Source: DASUFH01 sp036274645
GTDB lineage: Bacteria > Acidobacteriota > Terriglobia > 20CM-2-55-15
DNA length: 5,970 bases
Direction: 5' to 3'
Assembly (NCBI GenBank): GCA_036274645.1
Contig: DASUFH010000077.1
Location: forward strand, 1-5,970
Both the position numbers and the translations under genes were made by a program. Below the pieces are notes generated by a model. The model did no database searches and was not told the DNA's origin. It was given only the letters and a program-made list of their open reading frames with translations. Numbering within the stretch: the first letter of the stretch is position 1; each line of letters begins with the position of its first letter. This document shows, one piece after another, positions 1-5,055 of this stretch.

Positions 1-199
1 TCCCCGTTGTCCGCTGTGCGCTGGCTGTTGTCCGCTGTGTAATGAACCTGGCGCACTGACCCACTGGCCCTCTGACCCACTGACCCATTGACCCATTGAC
101 CCAATGACCCATTGACCAGTAGACCAATGGGTCATTGGGCCGTTAGCCAGGTTCATTACACAGCGGACAACAGCCAGCGCACAGCGGACAACGAGGGGA
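1..199. repeat. Long inverted repeat with nested tandem array
   Basis: The arms at 5-52 and 146-193 are perfect reverse complements over 48 bp. With a one-base insertion (A194) the pairing continues to about 2-4/195-197, so the repeat may extend past the left window edge. Each arm contains two copies of the 13-mer GTTGTCCGCTGTG spaced 21 bp apart (6-18 and 27-39; complements at 159-171 and 180-192). The 93-nt centre holds an 8-bp tandem array and a second, smaller inverted repeat (100-114/125-139). No open frame here looks like a protein. As RNA or single-stranded DNA it would fold into a very stable cruciform or hairpin. It could be a MITE-like or REP-derived element, but no transposase or target duplication is visible. 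Confidence 0.9.
57..120. repeat. 8-bp tandem repeat (TGACCCAT), 8 units
   Basis: Eight consecutive 8-bp units lie head to tail: TGACCCAC, TGGCCCTC, TGACCCAC, TGACCCAT, TGACCCAT, TGACCCAA, TGACCCAT and a degenerate TGACCAGT. The array sits inside the loop of the large inverted repeat. Its last units are also complementary to 125-139, giving a 15-bp stem (100-114 with 125-139) around a 10-nt loop. The unit length is not a multiple of three, and no coding role is apparent. Unit number could vary by replication slippage. Confidence 0.9.
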
Positions 200-209
200 C
201 AGGAGGGCT

Positions 210-233
210 GGGCGGTCATAGACCGCCCCTACA
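210..233. repeat. REP-like hairpin GGGCGGTC-ATA-GACCGCCC
   Basis: A perfect 8-bp stem (210-217 with 221-228) closes a 3-nt ATA loop, followed by CTACA. The 10-mer CGCCCCTACA at 224-233 recurs at 3520-3529, directly after another GC-rich palindrome, and a related hairpin lies at 3310-3328. Two or three related copies in 6 kb suggest a dispersed extragenic palindrome family. There is no T-tract on either side, so a standard intrinsic terminator is unlikely, although it could protect the 3' end of the transporter mRNA that reads into it. Confidence 0.7.
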
Positions 234-245
234 TTGGGAATCCGG

Positions 246-273
246 GAAGCGAAGAGCAGTCGCTCTACGCTTC
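246..273 (-). terminator. Hairpin overlapping transporter stop codon, candidate terminator
   Basis: GAAGCG (246-251) pairs with CGCTTC (268-273). After one A-A mismatch the stem continues for five pairs (253-257 with 262-266), closing a 4-nt loop. The TAG stop of the transporter gene (plus positions 265-267) lies inside the stem. Its place at the end of the operon suits a transcript-end structure, but no U-run follows on the minus strand, so classic intrinsic termination is not shown. It may instead be an mRNA-stabilising stem. Confidence 0.4.
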
Positions 274-1647
274 GGCGCGCTTCAGTTTGGCCGGCTCGGT
301 CTGGCCTGTGGCCGTCTTGTCCGTTCCGAGCCTCAGCATGAGCAGCGTGCCGGCCGCGAGCGTGGCGCCCAGGGCCATCGTCAGAGAAACGGACGGGAGC
401 TCATAGCCTGCCTCAAACAGGTATCCCGCGAGAATTGGGGCGAGAAACGACGCGCCACGTCCTATGCCGACCGCGAAGCCCGTGCCGAACGCGCGAACAT
501 GTGTGGGGAACGCTTTGGCGAAGATCGCGTATTGACCCACGATCGCGGCATTGACGAAGAAGCCGGAGATCGCGCACACGATCGACAGCATCGTCAGGTC
601 GTGAGGAGTCCGGCCGAAGATCGTTACGGCGATCGTGGACAGGAACATGGCGCCGATCGTCAGACCGCGGAGGTTGAACCGCTGGGTCAGCAGACCCAGC
701 AGCGCCCCACCCAGAGCTCCGCCGACGTTCGTCCAGACCAGCACGCCCGCGGCTGATGCCGGAGCAAATCCAAAATCCACCACGATCTTGGGGACCCACT
801 TGATCAGGAAGTAGAACGTGGTGATGTGAAAGAGGTAGGTAAAGCTGACCAGCATCGTCGTGCGGATCAGGCCGGGTTTGAAGATATCACCCACGGTCTG
901 CTTCCGCGCCTCCGGCGAAACCGCCGGCAGGCTGTTCACTACCGCGTGTCCCATGCGGCGCAACGTCTGGTTGATTTGATCAAGCGCTCGGGTGGGCCGC
1001 TTGTGCATGAGCCAGTGCACCGATTCGGGCACGAAGAAATAGACGAGGGGGAGGAGAATCAGGCTCGTGATTGCCCCGAGATAGAACACGGACCGCCAGT
1101 CATAAACCAGCAGCAGTTGCGCGGTGATCATTCCGCCGACCACCGCGCCAATCGGATATCCAATCGACATGATCGACACGCAGAGATCGCGCCGCTTGAG
1201 ATTGGCAAATTCCGCCGCGACAGCGTTGGTGACGGCAAGCATGCCGCCGATGCCGAGTCCGGTGATGACGCGCCAGATGGACAGCGTGGTCGGGTTGGTG
1301 GGCGTGGTGCACATGAACATTCCCACGGTCATCACGCCGATGCAGCTCAGCACCGTTCTGCGCCGGCCCAGCTTGTCGGCGATTCCGCCGAGGAACAGCG
1401 ATCCAATCGACATACCGACCAGTTCCGCCGCAAGCACGAACCCCAGCGCGCCGCGATCGATGCCCCATTCCTTGGCGATGCCCGGCGACGCAAAGCTGAT
1501 GGCCAGCGCGTCGAATCCGTCCAGCGCGTTCAACGCGACCGTGACGGCAATGACCAGAACCTGCATCGGGCTCATCGGCGATTTGGAAAGAATCTCGCGC
1601 GGATCATCAGGCGCAAGTGTGTCCGTTCGGGGCCGGGAATCTGCCAT
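265..1647 (-). CDS. MFS transporter, aromatic acid:H+ symporter (AAHS)-like
   Basis: This 460-residue inner-membrane protein has about 12 hydrophobic segments and the usual length for the family. The first helix carries D43-G-F-D46, the DGxD motif typical of aromatic acid:H+ symporters such as PcaK. The loop 2-3 signature GGIADKLGRRR is at 87-97, helix 4 has R126 and a glycine-rich run (130-135), PESVHW is at 207-212 at the end of helix 6, and the PTHVRAFGTGFAVG segment is at 381-394. In loop 8-9 the expected acidic residue before Arg is Q322. The ATG start is supported by AGGAG (1658-1654) with a 6-nt spacer. It lies 44 nt downstream of the CoA ligase on the same strand, so it is probably cotranscribed and supplies that enzyme's substrate. 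The family call is strong; the substrate (benzoate, hydroxybenzoate, phenylpropanoid or other organic acid) cannot be read from sequence. Confidence 0.93.
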   Translation of the reverse strand: MADSRPRTDTLAPDDPREILSKSPMSPMQVLVIAVTVALNALDGFDALAISFASPGIAKEWGIDRGALGFVLAAELVGMSIGSLFLGGIADKLGRRRTVLSCIGVMTVGMFMCTTPTNPTTLSIWRVITGLGIGGMLAVTNAVAAEFANLKRRDLCVSIMSIGYPIGAVVGGMITAQLLLVYDWRSVFYLGAITSLILLPLVYFFVPESVHWLMHKRPTRALDQINQTLRRMGHAVVNSLPAVSPEARKQTVGDIFKPGLIRTTMLVSFTYLFHITTFYFLIKWVPKIVVDFGFAPASAAGVLVWTNVGGALGGALLGLLTQRFNLRGLTIGAMFLSTIAVTIFGRTPHDLTMLSIVCAISGFFVNAAIVGQYAIFAKAFPTHVRAFGTGFAVGIGRGASFLAPILAGYLFEAGYELPSVSLTMALGATLAAGTLLMLRLGTDKTATGQTEPAKLKRAEA

Positions 1648-1653
1648 GTGTTT

Positions 1654-1658
1654 CTCCT
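1654..1658 (-). promoter_or_regulatory. Shine-Dalgarno of the transporter gene
   Basis: AGGAG on the minus strand, 6 nt before the ATG at 1647. It lies within the 44-nt gap after the ligase stop codon, which shows no convincing promoter or terminator. This fits independent translation from a shared mRNA. Confidence 0.75.
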
Positions 1659-1691
1659 GTCCGAGTTTTCGGGTTGCCGCGGAATTCTATA

Positions 1692-3233
1692 TCAGTCTCG
1701 CAGGCCGCGCAGCTTCAGCTTGTCGATCTTTCCGGGGCCTGTCTTGGGCAGCGCGTCGCGAAACTCAATCTTTCGGGGCACCTTGTAATCGACGAGCCGT
1801 TCCTTGCAATAGGCGATCAGTTCCTCCGCCGAGACCGTCATGCCCGGCTTGAGCGCCACAAACGCCACCGGGATTTCACCCCGGAAGGAGTCCTTGAGGC
1901 CCACCGTGGCCACTTCCAGTGTGGCCGGGTGGCTGTTGAGCACTTCGTCGACTTCGCGGGGGTAAATGTTGAATCCGCCCGAGATAATCAGCTCTTTTTT
2001 ACGATCCACGACAAAGAGATAGCCCTCCTCGTCGAAGTAGCCGATGTCTCCCGTGTGAATCCAGCCATTGCGGACTGTATTGGCGGTTTCTTCCGGACGG
2101 TTCCGGTAACTCGAAAACATTTGCGGCCCACGCACCCGGATCTCTCCCCGTTCTCCCTGCGGAAGCACGCGTTCGCCGGTTTCGAGATCGACGATCTGGA
2201 TTTCGGTATCCGGAGGTGGGACGCCGACTGAAAGAATTTTCTTCGTTCCGATCGCCGGATTGTTCGCATACGGCGCGCCCTCCGACATGCCGATACCTTC
2301 CAGGATGGCGCAGCCGGTGGTCTTCGACCATTGCCGGAGCAGGTCTTCGGAACATGCCGATCCACCGGCGCAGCAGATCTTGAGGCTCGAGAGATCGGCT
2401 TTCTTCATGCCTTCCGCCGCCAGCAGTCCGACATAAACCGTCGCGGGCCCGCCGGCAAAAAGCGTGACTTTATATTTCGAGAGCTGCTCGAGCACGATGT
2501 CCGGCTTGTATTGCCGTATTAGGACGTGGGTCGAGCCGATATACAACGGATGGATCACTCCATGGTGGTGGCCGAAGATATGGAACATCGGCGCGACCGA
2601 CAGGGAGACCTCGCAGTCATATCCCAGCGTCGCAAAGAACGCGGCCTCCAGCCGGCAGAACGCCATGATGTTTCGATGCCGGTGTTCGGCCCCTTTGGGT
2701 AATCCCGTGGTTCCGCCGGTGAAAAACATCATCGCGTAATCGTCGGGGAGGGGAAGAGGCTGGGGCAACGCGTCGGCGCCCTTCTCCATCCAGGCCGCGA
2801 TGGTGTTGTCGCCTTCCCCGATAATCAGGACGTGTTCGATTCCCATGTGCGCCGCAATCGTGGAAATCCGCGCCTTGAATTCGGGCTGCGTGATGAGCAT
2901 CTTCGGCGCCGTGTCCTGGAGCAGCGGCTTCAGTTCGGACTCCGAATAGTTCGGGTTCATCGGCGCGACATACCCGTGAGCGGCCATCGCTCCGAGGATG
3001 CACACCGGCATTTCGAGGCAGTTGGTCATGAGCACGGCCACGCGCTCGTTCTCCACGCCAATGCTCTTCAGTGTTCGCGCAAATCCGGCGATGGCGCGCC
3101 GGTGCTGGGCGAACGTCAGGCTGCGGTCTTCACAAATCAGCGCCGTCCGGTCGGGCGTTCGGCGCGCGACGTCCTCCAGGGCATGGAGGATCGTCGGGTA
3201 AACGGGAGCGTCTTTTGGAACAGTTAGTTTCAC
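1692..3233 (-). CDS. Adenylate-forming acyl/aryl-CoA ligase (class I AMP-dependent synthetase)
   Basis: This 513-residue cytoplasmic enzyme is predicted to activate a carboxylic acid with ATP and transfer the acyl group to CoA. The AMP-binding core has the P-loop FTGGTTGLPKG at 171-181 (the TGGTTG form, as in FadD-type ligases), PMFHIFG at 215-221, the A5 motif EGIGMSEG at 312-319 (Ser where Thr is usual), and HTGD at 393-396. The hinge/A8 region is DRKKELIISGGFNIYP (410-425). The C-terminal PKTGPGKIDKLKLR holds the expected catalytic lysine K502. All core motifs are intact, and the length is normal. The start is GTG at 3233: the next Met is residue 70, and a stop lies a dozen codons upstream with no other start between. 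No Shine-Dalgarno is visible. The downstream AAHS-like transporter suggests an aromatic or other imported acid, but medium- or long-chain fatty acids remain possible. Confidence 0.94.
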   Translation of the reverse strand: MKLTVPKDAPVYPTILHALEDVARRTPDRTALICEDRSLTFAQHRRAIAGFARTLKSIGVENERVAVLMTNCLEMPVCILGAMAAHGYVAPMNPNYSESELKPLLQDTAPKMLITQPEFKARISTIAAHMGIEHVLIIGEGDNTIAAWMEKGADALPQPLPLPDDYAMMFFTGGTTGLPKGAEHRHRNIMAFCRLEAAFFATLGYDCEVSLSVAPMFHIFGHHHGVIHPLYIGSTHVLIRQYKPDIVLEQLSKYKVTLFAGGPATVYVGLLAAEGMKKADLSSLKICCAGGSACSEDLLRQWSKTTGCAILEGIGMSEGAPYANNPAIGTKKILSVGVPPPDTEIQIVDLETGERVLPQGERGEIRVRGPQMFSSYRNRPEETANTVRNGWIHTGDIGYFDEEGYLFVVDRKKELIISGGFNIYPREVDEVLNSHPATLEVATVGLKDSFRGEIPVAFVALKPGMTVSAEELIAYCKERLVDYKVPRKIEFRDALPKTGPGKIDKLKLRGLRD

Positions 3234-3241
3234 GGCGCAGT

Positions 3242-3270
3242 ATTCTACCGGGGCGGGAGCCTCGCCTCAA
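3242..3270 (-). promoter_or_regulatory. Candidate sigma70-type promoter of the ligase-transporter operon
   Basis: On the minus strand TTGAGG (3270-3265, four of six matches to TTGACA) is followed after exactly 17 nt by TAGAAT (3247-3242, five of six matches to TATAAT). The predicted transcription start, about 7 nt further on, is near 3235, only 2-3 nt before the GTG start codon. The spacer contains a short imperfect palindrome (3252-3266). Placement and spacing are good, but this is a pattern match only. Confidence 0.4.
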
Positions 3271-3297
3271 TGGCCGAACAATCGGGGCGCCTTGATT
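3269..3297 (+). repeat. 29-bp dispersed repeat, copy A
   Basis: It matches 24 of 29 positions with the reverse complement of 3529-3557. The last 12 bases, GGCGCCTTGATT (3286-3297), are identical between copies. A GC-rich hairpin follows (3310-3328), as one also follows copy B on its own strand. The left end overlaps the -35 element of the candidate ligase promoter. Confidence 0.7.
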
Positions 3298-3309
3298 TCT
3301 GCCTTGCCG

Positions 3310-3328
3310 GGGCGGCCTGGGACCGCCC
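3310..3328. repeat. REP-like hairpin GGGCGG/CCGCCC
   Basis: GGGCGG (3310-3315) pairs with CCGCCC (3323-3328) around a 7-nt loop. The right arm GACCGCCC (3321-3328) is identical to the right arm of the hairpin at 210-228, so this is probably a diverged member of the same family. There is no U-run. Confidence 0.55.
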
Positions 3329-3350
3329 AGCCTTGTGAAACCGACACCCG

Positions 3351-3363
3351 GGGAGGGCCTCCC
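3351..3363. repeat. GC-rich palindrome GGGAGG-G-CCTCCC
   Basis: A perfect 6-bp inverted repeat around a single G. Flanking CCGA (3341-3344) and TCGG (3365-3368) could add outer pairs. The centre is too tight for an RNA hairpin without opening some pairs, so a DNA-level role or chance is equally likely. Confidence 0.4.
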
Positions 3364-3384
3364 ATCGGAAGTGTTGCGCCCCTC

Positions 3385-3435
3385 CGGGGCGCCGGTTTTG
3401 CGCGAAAGTCAGGCTAATGAGAATCCGGCGCCCCG
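3385..3435. repeat. 11-bp inverted repeat, GC-rich stem-loop
   Basis: CGGGGCGCCGG (3385-3395) is the exact reverse complement of CCGGCGCCCCG (3425-3435), giving an 11-bp stem with a 29-nt loop. GGGGCGCC also occurs in copy A of the 29-bp repeat (3284-3291), so these elements share vocabulary. No function is evident. Confidence 0.6.
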
Positions 3436-3512
3436 TCCTGAGTCAGGTCTGTTGATGTCCTGCGAAGGGGGACGGCCCCGAAGCGGCAGGGGGGCATTCA
3501 CCGTAGTTTCCT

Positions 3513-3557
3513 GGGCGATCGCCCCTACAATCAAGGCGCCTCCACTCTTCGGTCATT
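3513..3557 (-). repeat. 29-bp dispersed repeat copy B plus palindrome GGGCGATCGCCC
   Basis: Read on the minus strand, 3557-3529 is the second copy of the 29-bp repeat, followed by TGTAGGGGCGATCGCCC. The 12-bp palindrome at 3513-3524 is perfect. The adjoining CGCCCCTACA (plus strand 3520-3529) is identical to 224-233 near the left end of the window. This copy links the two repeat families, suggesting a composite unit of a conserved arm plus a variable hairpin. Confidence 0.65.
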
Positions 3558-3646
3558 TAAACCTTGTTCAGGCTGGGGGTGTCTGATGTCGTGTCATCAT
3601 TGGTACCATGTTTTGCCGGCCATGGCAGGATCCGGCGGCCTAACCT

Positions 3647-3652
3647 GAGGAG
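3647..3652 (+). promoter_or_regulatory. Shine-Dalgarno of the DUF1501 gene
   Basis: GAGGAG lies 5 nt before the ATG at 3658. It is a strong match to the anti-Shine-Dalgarno sequence and fixes this start, which also places the twin-arginine motif a normal distance from the N-terminus. Confidence 0.85.
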
Positions 3653-3657
3653 ATTTT

Positions 3658-5055
3658 ATGAGCAATTGCCTTTGCCACAATCGGATGCGATTGGGTGAGA
3701 CATTGACCTCCCGCCGGGAATTCCTTTCCCGATGCGGTATGGGACTGGGCTTTCTCGGACTGGCGGGCCTCATGGCCGATGACGCGCTGGCCGGCGTGGC
3801 CAGACAGGCAAAGGCCACTCATTTTCCTGCGAAAGCCAAACACGTCATTCACATCTTCGCGCAGGGCGCGCCATCGCAGGTGGATACCTGGGATCCGAAG
3901 CCCGAGCTGACGCGGATGAACGACCAGTCGCTGCCCGGGCTGAACGGCGTGGCCATGGCGTCTCCATTCAAGTTCGCGAAATACGGGCAGTCGGGCATCG
4001 AGGTCAGCGAGGTCTTTTCAAATGTCGCCCGGCACGTGGACGATCTGGCGGTTATCCGTTCGATGTATACCGACATTCCCGCTCACGACGTCGCCACGGT
4101 CATGATGAACACCGGTTCGCTGCGATCAGTGAAACCGAGCATGGGCGCCTGGGCGCTCTACGGGCTGGGCAGCGCGAACGAAAACATCCCCGGATACATC
4201 TCCCTGCGGCCCAGCGGTGGCGTTCCGCCCGGTGGCGCGTTGAACTGGGGCTCGGCATTCCTTCCCGGCGACCTGCAGGCGACCAGTATCAACACGTCCA
4301 CGCCTACGGTCGAGGGCATGATCCAGAACATCCATAATGATTATTTCTCCGCTCGGGAACAACGTCGCGAACTCGATCTCGTTCAGAAGCTGAACGGGAT
4401 TCACAGCCAGAATCTCCAGGAGGATCCGCAACTGGAGGCGCGCATCAAGTCGTTCGAGATGGCCTATCGGATGCAGATCGAAGCGACCGACGCGTTCGAT
4501 ATCAGCAAGGAGCCCCAGAATATCCGCTCCCTGTACGGCGAGACCGCCCAGGGACGGCAGTTGCTGATTGCGCGCCGGCTGGTCGAGCGTGGCGTGCGGT
4601 TCGTACAGGTCTGGGCCGGCGGCTGGGACCATCACCAGGATATCGAAGACCGGCTGCCTGCGAGCGCGGCGGAGATCGACGTTCCGGCGGCTGCGCTGCT
4701 CACCGATCTCAAGCAGCGCGGTCTGCTCGAAAGCACCCTCGTCGTCTGGGGCGGGGAGTTCGGCCGCACCGTGACGCGCGATCGCAACGGCAACGACAAC
4801 CCGGGCCGCGATCACAACAACAAAGGCTTCAGCATGTGGCTGGCCGGCGGTGGCGTGAAGGGCGGAACGGTTTACGGCAAGACCGATGAGTTCGGCGCCA
4901 GAGCCGTGGAGAACAAAGTCCACGTCCATGACCTGCACGCGACGATTCTTTATCTGCTCGGCTTCGATCACACAAAGCTGACCTACCGGTACAACGGCCG
5001 CGATTTCCGCCTGACGGATAACTTCGGCGTCGTTGTGAAGGGAGTGATGGCGTGA
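3658..5055 (+). CDS. Tat-exported DUF1501 family protein (alkaline-phosphatase-like fold)
   Basis: This 465-residue protein is typical in length for DUF1501. The N-terminus has a twin-arginine signal: SRREFL at 18-23 (R19-R20), a hydrophobic stretch at 27-39, and a plausible signal-peptidase site after A43-L-A45. Export is therefore expected in folded form, possibly with a bound metal. Family landmarks follow in order: HIFAQGAPSQVDTWDPKP (65-82), GGWDHHQD (321-328), VVWGGEFGRT (362-371), GRDHNNKG (383-390) with AGGGVKGGTVYG shortly after, and HVHDLHATILYLLGFDH (422-438). The conserved Asp, Glu and His residues resemble metal-site residues of the alkaline phosphatase/sulfatase superfamily; no substrate is established for DUF1501. 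Its stop overlaps the start of the PSCyt1-DUF1549 gene, its usual genomic partner, so the two are coupled. All visible motifs are intact. Confidence 0.95.
   Translation: MSNCLCHNRMRLGETLTSRREFLSRCGMGLGFLGLAGLMADDALAGVARQAKATHFPAKAKHVIHIFAQGAPSQVDTWDPKPELTRMNDQSLPGLNGVAMASPFKFAKYGQSGIEVSEVFSNVARHVDDLAVIRSMYTDIPAHDVATVMMNTGSLRSVKPSMGAWALYGLGSANENIPGYISLRPSGGVPPGGALNWGSAFLPGDLQATSINTSTPTVEGMIQNIHNDYFSAREQRRELDLVQKLNGIHSQNLQEDPQLEARIKSFEMAYRMQIEATDAFDISKEPQNIRSLYGETAQGRQLLIARRLVERGVRFVQVWAGGWDHHQDIEDRLPASAAEIDVPAAALLTDLKQRGLLESTLVVWGGEFGRTVTRDRNGNDNPGRDHNNKGFSMWLAGGGVKGGTVYGKTDEFGARAVENKVHVHDLHATILYLLGFDHTKLTYRYNGRDFRLTDNFGVVVKGVMA
5040..5044 (+). promoter_or_regulatory. Shine-Dalgarno of the PSCyt1 gene, inside the DUF1501 gene
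   Basis: GGGAG lies 10 nt before ATG 5055 and 7 nt before the in-frame GTG at 5052. The spacing suits GTG slightly better, while codon preference suits ATG. The choice changes the protein by one residue. It sits in the last codons of the upstream gene, consistent with translational coupling. Confidence 0.55.

Larger units (their letters stand above)
3234..3657. other. Divergent intergenic region, repeat-rich, no supported gene
   Basis: This 424-bp stretch separates the divergent operons. It holds the ligase promoter candidate on the left, inverted copies of a 29-bp repeat (3269-3297 and 3529-3557), and several GC-rich palindromes between them (3310-3328, 3351-3363, 3385-3435, 3513-3524). Open frames across it, including a GTG-started 83-codon one at 3335-3586, have Pro/Gly/Arg-rich translations that run through the palindromes and resemble no family I know. 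No convincing -35/-10 pair was found for the plus-strand operon. Confidence 0.7.

Noticed and set aside
57..120. CRISPR-like reading of the octamer array
   Set aside because: The units are 8 bp and contiguous with no spacers, so it is a simple tandem repeat.
112..756. 214-codon plus-strand open frame over the repeat and the transporter 3' end
   Set aside because: It begins inside the inverted repeat and runs antisense to the transporter. The translation is Arg/Gln/Asp-rich with no family resemblance.
826..1788. 320-codon plus-strand open frame antisense to the transporter
   Set aside because: High-GC codon use leaves the opposite strand open. The product is a His/Arg/Asp-rich shadow, and the transporter reading has full motif support.
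3335..3586. 83-codon plus-strand open frame in the intergenic region
   Set aside because: It starts at GTG without a ribosome site and passes straight through several palindromes. The Pro/Gly/Arg-rich product matches nothing I recognise.
3600..3617. Sigma54-like site TTGGTAC...TTTTGC upstream of the DUF1501 gene
   Set aside because: The GG and GC dinucleotides are separated by 11 nt instead of the required 10, and other consensus positions are weak.
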